64,000 nt of DNA, from assembly GCF_902806685.2 (NCBI RefSeq), contig NC_048548.1, positions 14,720,557 to 14,784,556 on the forward strand, given 5' to 3'. Origin of the DNA: Maniola hyperantus. Its lineage: Eukaryota > Arthropoda > Insecta > Lepidoptera > Nymphalidae. The notes under the pieces are model-generated. The model worked only from the letters and a program-made list of their open reading frames with translations. It was not told the origin of the DNA and searched no databases. Of this stretch, positions 53,509 through 64,000 are shown piece after piece (the stretch's first letter is position 1; each line of letters starts with the position of its first letter). The translations under genes and the position numbers were made by a program.

Positions 53509-54287
53509 AAACACAGTTTATCTTTAAAATTTGGTAATGAATAAGCCACATTAGCATCAAGTGTCGTGTTCTAACTTCTAATAACAATTATTCAAATAGT
53601 ATTTAACTGGCGTAGCGTAAAAAAAACATTTTTCAACTCAGTGAAACTGGTTTGTTGATACATTGCCAAAGTGTTACGTTCTCTACCAGCGTACGTCATA
53701 GTCTACACATATATTATAGCAGTATGTGTTTGTTGTTTATATGTGTAGGAGTCGACGGCGCGGCGGGGGAATCCCGCTGTGCAAATCGTTCTTATATTTA
53801 GGGTTCTTCGAATATGTTTAATGACGGAAATTCGATTGATATTTTCTTGACATACAGGTAGCGTGTTTCGATTATAGGTTAATCTTAATGGTTATTTATT
53901 GTTATGGTTTATTATGAAATTGTTTTATTTATTCTTAGGACTAATCGAGTGTAGAGTGATTTGGTTTTTATTGATTTTAAAATTTCATTCTTGGAATGCA
54001 TTGAAGAAATTGATTCTTATCACGCTTATTCTTATCATTTATTCTTATAACCTCACTTGCTAAGTGGTTGGTAGGTTCAATAGTTAATTTGTTTTGGTTC
54101 CATTCTAATCGGAAAAAATTAAGGCCATTAACTTTTTCGAATTTTCTAATTAAGGACTCTGCTATCTATTAAAATCTAGTTGGAAATTTCCAATTCTAAT
54201 AAGTATGTTCTTATACTAGTACTTAATTAGATATTTTGGTAGGAAAATTTTGGGAAGTGATATTTTCTTGATCGACTTAGGTTTGTA
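53509..54287. other. No gene recognised
   Basis: AT-rich except for GGAGTCGACGGCGCGGCGGG near 53748, a short GC-rich patch of unknown meaning. Confidence 0.35.
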
Positions 54288-54560
54288 TTCGCCGCGGTCT
54301 TGCGTCGCCTGAATCCAGCGGCTCCCTGCGACTCGTGTCTGATGTCGTCCGTCCACCTAGTAGGGGGTCTTCTAACATTGGGTCTTCCAGCACCTTGGGA
54401 GTCTTGGGACCCCAACGTCTATCGGTTGTACGAACTATGTGTCCTGCCCATTGCCACTTCAGCTACGCAACCCGTTGAGCTATGTCGGTTACTCTAGTTC
54501 TCCTACGGATCTCCTTATTTCTGATTTGATCACGTAGAGAAACTCCAAGCATAGCTCTCT
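54288..54560 (-). mobile_element. F6 LINE 3' part
   Basis: Minus strand encodes RAMLGVSLRDQIRNKEIRRR, TRVTDIAQRVA, then a broken tail (GTGGACGGACGACATCAGAC). Confidence 0.8.
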
Positions 54561-54586
54561 CCAATAAATATATTATTTGATTACTA

Positions 54587-54795
54587 GATGATGCCCGCGA
54601 CTTCGTACGCGTGGATTTCGGTTTTTGAAAATCCCGTGGGAATTCTTTGATTTTCCGGGATATAAAGTCTATGTCCTTCCCCGGGATGCAAGCTATCGCT
54701 GTACGAAATTTCGTCAAATTCGGTTGAACGGATGGGCCGTGAAAGGCTAGCAGACAGACAGACAGACACACTTTCGCATTTATAACATTCGTATG
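54587..54795 (+). mobile_element. F2 repeat, full length
   Basis: CTAGATGATGCCCGCGACTT, CTATGTCCTTCCCCGGGATG, CAGA repeats, TCGCATTTATAACATTCGTA. It directly adjoins the preceding F6 fragment. Confidence 0.85.
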
Positions 54796-55985
54796 GATAA
54801 ATATTTTCCAGCATTTTATCATTTTTCTCTGGTGGCGACAACTAGGTTTAGGTAAGTGGGTACTTGTAACTAGAGGACACTTCACAGTACACCTACATTC
54901 GACATACGTAACATTACACAAAACTATTATCTGCTAACCTCGCCTCTCGTCAGCCATTAAACGTGCTCTAGTTACACTACACCAGCTAATTATTATATTA
55001 TATTCTACTTTTTATTCAGTACTCAGTATGTTCATTTTAGATGTTTCTTTTACAGTGGAACCATTAACGAATGTTGTTGACTCTATAGATCAAAGATATC
55101 CTTTTCCGAAGATTATAATTATATTATAATATTATAATTTTCGGTTGATTATGATTACAAGGATGAATTCTGAGATTTTCCAAAAACATAGTGTACATCA
55201 TCATCACGAATCATACTCTGTTTGTATGGAGAGCGGTTAGAATTACACTCCTTTTGAAACTGGACTGACGCGGACGCCGGAAAATATGCCGAAAATTTGA
55301 TGACTTGTAACGTTACGTCAAGAAAAATGGTTTTACTGAAGTTGAATAGAAAAGCTTAAGGAAAATTGGAATTTGAATGAAATAATAAAATTACCCGAAA
55401 ACAACCGGGGCCAAAACCTAGCAATGGGATGTGATACTGAATTTTTCATTCACGTCGCGAACCTTCTAAAAGCAAAAACAAAGAAAGTGCGGGGAATTCG
55501 CAGAAGGCGCCCGCCCCGGGAAGGGAGCTTTACTAATCAATATAATAGAGCCACTATGAGAAAAAAATATATATACATACCTACCTCCATCTAAGTATCT
55601 ACGCACATTTTTTGTGCAAGGAAATCTCGAACTTATGGCTTCGGAATAGAGTTATATTTAGAGAATGGCACGACAACACGAGGCTGCCCTAGTTATAAAT
55701 AGATTTTCACGAAAAAGAAATGTTACAGGGACTTTGGTGCAAGCTTTTCACAGAGTAGCCACGTGATAGAGTTCGATAAAGTTTTCCCAAATAAATAATT
55801 CATCTAGTATTATAGTATAGATATCTAAACTACATTGATAGGGTTTAAAATAGTGCTATCCTGGATAAATCCTTTACCTAAGAGAATTTTTTGACTGACG
55901 TAGAATATTATTTAGATCTGACAATTTAGTTTTTAATTTTGTGCTATTAGCATTATTATTAAAAGTAGACTACTAAAGCTAGGTT
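54796..55985. other. No gene recognised
   Basis: 55373-55594 is an open frame with a basic stretch (RGIRRRRPPRE) but no recognisable family or splice context. The rest is AT-rich. Confidence 0.35.
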
Positions 55986-55989
55986 TATT

Positions 55990-56385
55990 CATATAAATAC
56001 TAGCTAAACCGCCCCGGCTTCGCTCGGGAGGAGTTAAGAAAATTGAGGGGGAGGTTGAATTAAATATTTCTCTCCGTAAGAACCTTCCTCGTACTTTAAG
56101 GAATATTTTTAAAAAATAATTAGCGAAATCGGTTCAGCGGTTCTCGAGATTTGCGATGAGCAACACATTTGGTTATTCATTTTTATATTATAGACTAGCT
56201 GACCTGCCCCGGCTTTGCTGAGATGAAATTTCTGAAAATCCAAAATGTGATGTTTCTGGACGCGGTTTGAGATATACGTTGATATTAGTATAATACTAGA
56301 TAATGCCCGCGACTTCGTCCGCGTGGGTGCTCTTTGATTTCCGGGATAAAAAATAGCCTATATCACTCCCCAGGTTCAATTAAAG
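55990..56385. mobile_element. F3-like end, then short F2 fragment
   Basis: ACTAGCTAAACCGCCCCGGC, TTCGCTCGGGAGGAG and GGTTCAGCGGTTCTCGAGAT at 55998-56155; a second head at 56205; ACTAGATAATGCCCGCGACT at 56294-56385. Confidence 0.6.
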
Positions 56386-57265
56386 CGTAATTTCATGAAG
56401 ACTTTGTAATAACAATAACTACCTATAACAATGTATCGATAGCAACATAAACTCGAAATATTAATAACGCTTATGATAATTTTAATACCAAATTTGTTAT
56501 TGTTGTTATTAAAATTAATTGAGCATTATCTGCCAATTACGTACCGGATGAACGTACAAGAGTATAGTTGTTGTATTATAATAATAATGTTATTAATATA
56601 TAATTAGTTGCCGGGAGCAAATAAGGACAATATTATTGTTCTTGTGAGTTATCATCCATGGTAGCATAGTCGAGCTCTATGTGTATAATGTAAATTCTAT
56701 ATAATATTGTTCGCGGTTAGATGAAGAACCTCATCACAAAGCAAAGATAAACAAATCTTCACAAGCTGGTCGTCAACGTCATCGAGTTACCATGGACACA
56801 AGTCAAACAAATCATCATTAATTATTTTCTGAGATTATTGTGGATATCTCTCAAGCTCATATAATTCGATATCTTCCTACGATTATATTATTCAAAATTG
56901 CCCTATTTGCCTTATTTGTAACAATATATACTTTAATATTATGTATAATATATACCAAGTTTTTTTTTTTTTTTTTTTTGTCGTAAAGCACTGTCACCAG
57001 TACTTTACTACCATTACAATCTAGCCTATGAAAGAGGCTAATAAGCAATATTATATTAACCTAAACTTATAAACGTACTTATACCTAAGAATCTGTCCAT
57101 TGACTTAGCTTAGTTTATAGTTAAGATACCTTATTGGAAGACACTTTGTTCTTGTGTTCTTTAAAATATATACTAAGTATAATTAAATAATTACGTATTA
57201 TTTATTTATATATACTAAGTATAATTAAATAAATAATACGTAATATATTATTTTTAATTTGTATT
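56386..57265. other. AT-rich stretch, duplicated AT segment
   Basis: The 57165-57250 region contains TATACTAAGTATAATTAAAT twice around TAATACG inverted pieces; no coding signal. Confidence 0.4.
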
Positions 57266-57269
57266 CGAT

Positions 57270-57560
57270 TAATTAACTGAAATGCCCGCAGCCTCTGTCG
57301 CCAAGCTACCCTTGCTCTAATTTCTCCGCACCACACTCGCACAGACGCAATTAAGGCGTACACGAGCCGGGCGCGGGGGGCGGGCGGGGGTGCAGAGGGA
57401 GAAAAATGCGAGAAAAAACGCGGAAGCTGCGACACGTGACTAGATGCTTCCCGGGTGTTGCCATGACAACGGCAGGGCCGCGTTCCTCGTATTTTCGTTC
57501 GTGCGTGCAGGACTGTGTCAATTTTTCTTCTTTTTTTTTCTGTGATTTTATGCGGGGAGG
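57270..57560. promoter_or_regulatory. GC-rich promoter-like patch with X-box and E-box
   Basis: About 290 bases markedly richer in GC and CpG than the surrounding 20 kb and matching no repeat family here. It contains GTTGCCATGACAAC (57457-57470, an RFX X-box-like palindrome), CACGTG (57433-57438, E-box) and the GC-box-like GGGGCGGGCGGGGG near 57374. It could be the promoter/first exon of the minus-strand ETS gene or of an unseen gene. No TATA box or initiator was identified, and direction is unknown. Confidence 0.4.
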
Positions 57561-57659
57561 TAGTCTGTGTGTCACGTAACACAAAATTTATTAGGCTGTT
57601 GTATATTCTGTTTATTGTATTATACAGAGAGGCATTTTTTTGTTTTTATTATAATAAGT

Positions 57660-57778
57660 ACCAGCTAATGTCCGCGTCTTTGTCCGCGTGGATTTTCCGG
57701 GATAAAAGTAGCCTATGTCACTCCCCAGATCTCAAATAATCACGTCGGTCCCCTGCTCCGTTGTGATGTGATTGAATG
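57660..57778 (+). mobile_element. F2 fragment
   Basis: CAGCTAATGTCCGCGTCTTT, GATAAAAGTAGCCTATGTCA, GTGATTGAATGATG. Confidence 0.65.
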
Positions 57779-57784
57779 ATGATT

Positions 57785-58055
57785 ATCATTAACTTTTTGC
57801 CGGCTCACTACCGAGCAATAGGCTCCTCTCAGAATGAGAACATTTAACCCATAGTCTACCACGCTGGCCAAATGGCAGACTTCACGCACCGTCGAGGACA
57901 TTATGGAGAACTCTGAGGCATGCGGGTTACTTTACGATGTTTTCCTTCACCATTTATTTAATTCTCCGAAAAGTAAGAATTGCGTGCCCGGGATCAAACC
58001 GCCAACCCGTGAAAAAGGAGAAGGACATCTTAACCACTAGGCTATCACTGGTTTA
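57785..58055 (-). mobile_element. F5 SINE, full length, reverse
   Basis: GCCGGCTCACTACCGAGCAA, CATTATGGAGAACTCTGAGG, GGGATCAAACCGCC, TTAACCACTAGGCTATCAC. Confidence 0.85.
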
Positions 58056-58089
58056 CTATTTAAAAATATAGCAAAATATAGTAAAAAGC

Positions 58090-58335
58090 AAGTATGTCAT
58101 TTCTCGTTCTCTTCGTAATATGGGCCTTTGAAAGTAGTTTCGATAACTGCAAAGTGTCGCTACTAGATGGCATTAAACAGTCGCTTCAGTACTGAGTGAA
58201 CATACGTATCACAACGTCACTGGCAGTAAGCGAAACCGTGGCCGAGTGGTCAAGGCATCGGGCGCGAATCCAGAAGATGCCGGTTCGATTCCTGCCGGTT
58301 ACGCAATTTTTGACGTGTATTTAAAATTATCACTG
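58090..58335 (+). mobile_element. F8 tRNA-like repeat, complete
   Basis: TTCGATAACTGCAAAGTGTC, CGCTACTAGATGGCATTAAA, then a tRNA-like body 58231-58308 with A-box TGGCCGAGTGG and B-box GGTTCGATTCC, and the tail AATTTTTGACGTGTATTTAA. The type II head suggests a tRNA-Ser or tRNA-Leu origin. The body does not form a clean anticodon stem. Confidence 0.75.
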
Positions 58336-58383
58336 GTTTTACACTAGTTTCACTTGAACCGCGCCTAAAGGTTACACGCAGTA

Positions 58384-58810
58384 TTGGGCGACTTCCGGGT
58401 CACCATACTAGTGTACGGCACCTCTCACGTGGCGCGAGGCAAGGAAGCGCAAAGCGGAAGCGAACCGGCCTTGAGCGTCGTCAACGAAAAAATCTATACT
58501 GCAGGGCGCCGCCCCCTGCTCCTAAGTCCTAGTGCCCCACTAGCTATAAGTATCTTGTTTTTTCGGAATTCTTACTACTCTACAGAAGTTAATTGTGCCA
58601 GATCCTTCTTTTCACGCACATGCTAACTGTGGAATCAACTCCCATCACCGGTGTTCCCACTAGATTACAACAAGGGGTTATTCAAGGGGCGGACCAACAA
58701 ATTCCTGAAAGACCGGCAACGCATCGGTGGTTCTTCTAGTGCTGCAAATGTTCATGGGCGGCGGTAATCACTTAACATCAGGTGACACGCTTGCTCGTTT
58801 GCTCGCTATC
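58384..58810 (+). mobile_element. Jockey-like LINE 3' end, degenerate
   Basis: One frame reads CARSFFSRTC, stop, LWNQLPSPVFPLDYNKGLFK, GRTNKFLKDRQRIGGSSSAA, NVHGRR, stop; then CACTTAACATCAGGTGACAC. SRTxxLWNxLP and VHGRR are common endings of lepidopteran LINE ORFs. The internal stop shows that it is inactive. Confidence 0.75.
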
Positions 58811-58879
58811 TCTATGAAAAAACAAAAAATGTGAAATTTTCTAAAATTACTTAAAATTTAGGGTGCCGTACCGCAAAAG

Positions 58880-59030
58880 GCAAAAATCAGCCAAGTGCGA
58901 GTCAGGCTCGTGCAACGAAGGATCCGTACTACAGTCGTATTTTTTCGACATTTTGCACGATAATTCAAAAACTGTGATGCATAAAAATAAATAAAAATCT
59001 GTTTTAGAATGTACAGGTAAAGCCCTTTTA
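58880..59030 (-). mobile_element. F1 fragment
   Basis: ATCAGCCAAGTGCGAGTCAG to GTACAGGTAAAGCCCTTTTA. Confidence 0.75.
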
Positions 59031-59036
59031 TATGAT

Positions 59037-59142
59037 TCCCGGTTTCGTAGAGCGTTGCCTCTATCGTTTAGAGTTTAGACTTTAGACCGACAGAACGTCA
59101 TATAGGTATAAGTGACAGAGACAACGCTCTACGAAGCCGGAA
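59037..59142. mobile_element. Short MITE, copy 2
   Basis: TTCGTAGAGCGTTGCCTCTA at the left, GACAACGCTCTACGAAGCCG at the right, GAACGTCATATAGGTATAAG inside; matches 49809-49890. Confidence 0.8.
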
Positions 59143-60184
59143 TCTTTTTCTAAAGCTCGATGTACAATATTTCCTGCCGGCTACTGTATGTTCTCTTTGA
59201 ACTAGGTTTAAAGTCTTACTTCTAATATTCCAATTGTACCTACTCATAAATATAACTTTAAAGATTTAATTTAATTTATTTTAGTTTTAATTTAATGTTG
59301 TTTTTTTATTTTTTAGATTTAAGTTTATTAATAGTTTATTTGTTAACCATTGATAATAAAACCTACCATTTTAAAGGATTAAGTATCGAAAAATACCCAG
59401 TTTTTTGTATTTTGACTACATTGATGTATTTCTCTCATAATGCTTTTTATCATGAAGTGGATACTGGATACCTACATTTTAATCAATATTATCAGTTGCC
59501 TTATTTTCTAATCTCAGTCTGAAGTCGGTTTATCTACTTCTACATTTTATTTGCCAACAATAAATTAAACTTATTTTTTTTGTTCTATATTTTTTATGAG
59601 ATGAAACAAAATAAATTGCAATATTTGAAAAATTATATTCGATAATTGGATTGATAATTGGTACAATATTATGTAGCTTCTTCATATATAGAACTACGAG
59701 TAAAGGAGTAGTTAAAATATTTAAGCATAATTTTTAACTTCAAGTAGCAAAAAACAATGTAATAATAATATTTTATTATCTTTGTTCAATCTAACAGGTT
59801 TTAACAACAACCTTGAGAATTTGTTAGTTTCGTTAAAACATCGTGTCAAAAGCTTCTGAATTATATCACACCTACTTATATATATTTTATTAAGTTTTAT
59901 TTCACATCCATTCCTAAAAACATATTATAAGTGTTATTTTTTGTCAGATCAATTAAAAAAAAAAAGTTCAACTTATAGCATTTAATAGCTAACAAATCTT
60001 CAGTTTCAAACCGGTTCGGAAAGTAGATTCTACTGAGAAGAGTTTGTACACTACGTTCATTAAATCTATAGCGAGAGGCGCTAAACGGATTTTAAATATT
60101 GCTGAAGAAAATATCACAGTGAAATATTTTATGAACTTAACTGTTCGAAATGCGATCCAATATAAACCCAGTAATAGAAAGTAG
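59143..60184. other. AT-rich stretch without recognised features
   Basis: The open frame 59295-59522 has no recognisable similarity. Nothing else seen. Confidence 0.4.
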
Positions 60185-60320
60185 TAGTCAAAATCTTTAT
60201 TGCAACAAAACAGAACAAAAACATACAAACAAAAAGAAGACAATTGTGCTGGGTGTAAAGGCAGCCTTATCAGTAAAGTGATCTTATAAAGGCAACTCAG
60301 CGTATGGAGCTAATGGTAAA
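60185..60320 (-). mobile_element. Possible LINE 3' end
   Basis: Minus strand shows TTTATAAGATCACTTTACTG, AAGGCTGCCTTTACACCCAG and TTGCAATAAAGATTTTGAC (polyadenylation signal). Assignment is by general resemblance only. Confidence 0.35.
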
Positions 60321-60462
60321 ACTACAAGAATTTAGTACAAAGCAAGATAAAATAGTGTACCTAACTACCTACCTAAGTACAAAAATATTATGATGGGTAC
60401 AAAAAATATCATCAAACTAAAACTCTACCTAAATGATTGAGACTTCGATTATAATTATTTAA

Positions 60463-60775
60463 ACTAGAGGATGCCCGCGACTTCGTCCGCGTGGATTTAG
60501 GTTTTTGAAAATCCCATTTTGAATGCCTATGTCAATTTTCGTGATGAAAACTCCCTCTGTACCAAATTTCATATTAATCGGTCAAACGGATGGACCTTTA
60601 AGAATCCCGTGGGAACTCTTTGAGTTTCCGGGAAAAAAAGTAGTTTATGCCCTTCCCCGGGATGTAAGCTAATTCTGTACCAAATTTTATCAAAATCGGT
60701 TAAACTGTTGGGCCGTGAAAACCTAGCAGACAGACAGACAGACACACCTTCGCATTTATAATATTAGTATGGAAA
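60463..60775 (+). mobile_element. F2 repeat with internal duplication
   Basis: CTAGAGGATGCCCGCGACTT at the start and TTTATAATATTAGTATGG at the end. The middle CCCGTGGGAACTCTTTGAGT appears after an extra section (CGGTCAAACGGATGGACC), making it about 100 bases longer than other copies. Confidence 0.8.
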
Positions 60776-61014
60776 AAAAAAATAGGTATGTTTGGCAACG
60801 CGTGAGATAATATTGTACTTCGCAAAGACACAAAAACTTGTACATCGAGACATTTGAAGAAAAAAAACTTCAATTATTGTTTTTAAATCGTATAAAAAAA
60901 TATACACAATATGATCAGTTTAAACAATGTCTTGTCTGGTAGTTATAATGTTAACTATTTTTTGGAGTGGATTTTTTTATTACATTTTCATTGACCAAGA
61001 AGTCAATAACTAGG

Positions 61015-61175
61015 TATAAGTCCCGCAAATTGCTATTGCGCTGGAAGTTGGAACCATGTCTCATTAACATCTAAATGACGTTATTTGACTATATATGTCA
61101 TTGGTTCGAAACTTCAGTCTAGTGCTGACGTCACTAAAATGGCGGCCAGGCGCATTAGTAATTTGCTGGATTTTC
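61015..61175 (+). mobile_element. MITE, CRE/YY1-motif family, copy 3
   Basis: TATAAGTCCCGCAAATTGCT at the left, degraded AGTAATTTGCTGGAT at the right, GCTGACGTCACTAAAATGGC inside. Confidence 0.8.
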
Positions 61176-61332
61176 ATTAACTTAATGATGTTATTTCCTG
61201 AACAGTTAAAATCATTTTAGTAAATGAAGTATCTGTAAAGTTTATTGTTGTGGTTTTTATTGTTTCAAACATTGCTGCTTTGTGCAAGTTTAATTAATCA
61301 AATGCAAACTGATTCATTTCATATTACAGGTA

Positions 61333-61606
61333 ATATTAAAGAACCAAATGGGGCTAATGGCACCAAAATTCCCTGGGGCCATGGAGTCTTAGTGCTAAAA
61401 AATGTTTACGAGACATTTCACCGCGATTAATAGCCTCATCTGGTGACAGAAGGGCTGGCTCATTTTTTGCGAAATGGGTCAGCCTGGCTGTCCAGCGCGG
61501 AAATGCAGTCAGTATTCTTGGCACCATTCCACGCGGGCATGATTTGTATAGTAATTAGATAAGGCTAGCTTTAAGTTTTATTGTGATATTTTCATTTAAA
61601 AAAAAA
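61333..61606 (+). mobile_element. Non-LTR LINE 3' end with short poly-A
   Basis: ISPRLIASSGDRRAGSFFAK, WVSLAVQRGNAVSILGTIPR, GHDLYSN, stop, then AGATAAGGCTAGCTTTAAG and nine A. A frame change near 61390 separates this from AACCAAATGGGGCTAATGGC upstream. Confidence 0.8.
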
Positions 61607-64000
61607 AGAACCAAATATGTTATAACTTTTTTTGCTAAAATCTGCTATTATGAAAAGAATCCCTACAATAATAATTACACAACTCTTTAGCACCAATATT
61701 TCAACGACTCCCTTTTTGAGTTTTTATTTATTTGAGAATTTTCCGATACGTGAATATGAAATGTTCTATTATTATTTTAAAGGAGAAACTGGCTGACTGA
61801 CATATCAACACACAACTCAAATCGCCGAGTCTATAAGCTTGAGATTTTGTATGAGAGTTTCCCCACTAAGACAGGATTTACATAAGTTTTAGCCCAGCAA
61901 AGCTGAAATAAGAAGAGATAATAATTCATTTTATTTTAAACTCAAATAATGAGTTAAAGTTATACTATGTTAATATCTTAGTTTTAGACATTAGATTAAG
62001 GCATAACACTAATAATTATTATTATATATGACTTAGAACTTAAAATAGTGCCAAGTTTTCTTAAAAGCAGCATTACCATCGATATTTGTTGTAAATGTTC
62101 ATACAACCCATACAGCATTTACAACAACATCACATAATCGCGTCCTCACCAAGTTTATGTACAAAGTATTCTAAGAATTGTTCGACGGACAGAAACTGGT
62201 TTAACCATACTCAACATTATGTGAAGTCTTTATATGACTTCGCTTTACCTTTGAGTTTGTAAATAAATCAATGAAGTCTACATATATTATGTATACTTAC
62301 ACAGATATGTATCATGCAATATTAATAGAAGTGAACCAATGACCAAAAACAAATAAAGTTCATAATCTTATAGAATCTTGACCAATAACAAGTATCTTCT
62401 ATAATAGGCGATTTTAAGTATTTATTTCTAAAATCAGCTAAGTACGTTCATAGATATTACATGAGACATGAACGTAAAGGCATAACATTTCAATGCAGAT
62501 ACAATATAATACTATGATAGGACTGTTTGAGATAGAGTCTGCTCAGTGATCTCACTGATCATAATAAACAACAACAAAAAAAGAGCAGAGCTTGGTTAGC
62601 AACAACTATACCCAGCATCAGAATGCAAATCTAAAGTCTAAAGATAACACGATAAGGTCAACATTGTAATTACCAGATCCACGCCACAACCAACGACGCA
62701 TTTAATGATTGAACTTTTAACAACTTCTGACTAGAATAATACAGCTGAATCGACCAATAATAAACCTAAAGCAATAAGGAATAAGGGTGAATTAGATGGA
62801 CGTTAAAATTTGCGAGTTAACGTGTGAATCGAACAAGGACAAAGTTAAACCAGCAAGGTGAAGGTAAACTATAAAAACATGTGCTGGCCTGTTGTGCATG
62901 AGAACACAGGGCTCGAGTACCACAAGCTGTGTGATAAATTATTTGTAATTGCAAGTATACTTAACTTAATTGAATGTAATATTAGTTATTCATATAAAAG
63001 TTGCGAAGATGCATTAATGCCATTAAACAACGATGATTATTTGATAAAACTATGAATTTTTTTAAACGCATGCTTTTAATTTAACGAAATACAAAAACAT
63101 TGTCAACTATTCTCAACTAAACACTACTATTTATTTTTCAAAACAATTCTTATACCTATGAAATCCTACCTAAAAACATAATATTTTTTATCTTTATCGT
63201 TGCTTTATCGACTTTGAAACTAAACACAAGTGAATCTCTCAAAAATAAATATAAAACTACTAATGATTTTTAAACGAGCTCCCATCTTGCAACTATATGA
63301 ACCTAAAAGATATTATGTTTAATTTTTTTTGTCTGATCAAAGAATAAATGCCCGTACCGGACTAGTCAGCAAAGTCACATTGGCATGTTGGAGTGTTTTT
63401 ATTCGCTTATGCGAAGGTCATACGCGAAGCCTGAGCTTTAAAATACAGATGCGTCGTTCCAGGCAATGAAAACTTTTGTAATACTTAGTTACTTTTACGT
63501 TTACGTTTAGTTACGTTACTTTATTAAGTTGCTACATCTATGCAACATAATATGATCTGCACTGCTGTATATTCTTTTCTTTTAAAAATAATACGTGCTA
63601 CAATTTTGGAAAGCATTATGATTTTGGTATTTTATACCTGAACTCCAATATGAATAAATACTAGTTTCGAAAGATGTAAGTTCTATGGCTTCAAAAAGTA
63701 TGTCAGGGAAATTTTCCTTTTAAAATATTTGCTGCAGGAACAGTTTCGTTGAAATTAACTTTTTAAAATCAATGTAATCGATATTATATCATTTATAGCA
63801 GACATAAGATTTATTGTCTTTTTCGCAATGCTTAAAATTATGTAAAAAGTTGAAGCTTTTTGTAGTAGTCTACATATTTGATTAGCTATTAGAATTCTCA
63901 ATAAGTACTTGTCAACACCTATGCAAGCTACAAATAACTAACGTCTGCATAAGTCTAGGAAATAAAAAACTATATTATTATAAAAATTGCGCCGTGCCAT
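61607..64000. other. AT-rich stretch without recognised features
   Basis: Apart from a degraded F4-like piece near 61780-61900 (CTGGCTGACTGACATATCAA), no repeat or exon was recognised. The open frame 62858-63055 has no recognisable similarity. Confidence 0.4.

Noticed and set aside
58231..58308. Functional tRNA-Ser or tRNA-Leu gene
   Set aside because: It is the head of a dispersed F8 repeat with the same tail as other copies, and the anticodon arm does not fold cleanly.

Overview
The window looks like nuclear DNA of a butterfly or moth. It is AT-rich, genes have short exons and GT-AG introns, and most of the sequence is the short-repeat debris typical of Lepidoptera. No species can be named. 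All three genes I can support run on the minus strand. There is no rRNA, CRISPR or prokaryotic feature. Viral genes were not recognised.

Genes. (1) 8276-15263 holds a complete ten-exon cytochrome P450 of family CYP9. It was assembled exon by exon; phases and splice sites agree throughout and the product is 539 residues with every P450 signature. A second, intact copy of its last exon lies just downstream at 7501-7670. (2) 3301-3500 is the first exon of a CYP9 paralogue in head-to-tail order; the rest is not visible in the 3.3 kb that remains before the left edge. (3) 21946-22180 is the last coding exon of an ETS-domain transcription factor (second half of the ETS domain, then the stop). Its upstream exons were not found in the 42 kb to the right, so that stretch may be intron, intergenic DNA or both. 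The P450s are expected to be ER-anchored monooxygenases for plant toxins, insecticides or endogenous lipids; the ETS protein is nuclear. No functional link between them is implied.

Repeats. Labels used below: F1, about 430 bp, starting AGGGTTCCGTACCTCAAAAG and ending CTCGCACTTGGCCGGTTTTT; F2, about 200 bp, starting CTAGCTGATGCCCGCGACTT and ending in CAGA repeats plus CACTTTCGCATTTATAATA; F3, about 250 bp, with AACGCGTAGATCTTTTAAAC; F4, about 210 bp, with GACTGACTGA and ATCAACGCACAGCTCAAACT; F5, a tRNA-derived SINE of about 260 bp with GGTTCGATCCCGGG and a GATGATGAT tail; F6, 5'-truncated ends of a non-LTR endonuclease/reverse transcriptase, also with a GAT-repeat tail; F7, a second tRNA-derived SINE (GACCTCCCTG head); F8, a third tRNA-like family; F9, an element starting ACCGACTTCAAAAAA. 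Inverted-repeat (MITE-like) elements are common. Repeat borders are by eye, good to roughly 5-20 bases.

Layout: 1-3.1 kb AT-rich; 3.1-7.4 kb orphan P450 exon and repeats; 7.5-15.3 kb P450 gene; 15.3-19 kb repeats; 19-22.2 kb ETS 3' end; 22.2-64 kb repeats in AT-rich DNA, with a 608-bp higher-order minisatellite at 28 kb and a GC-rich, promoter-like patch at 57.3-57.6 kb.
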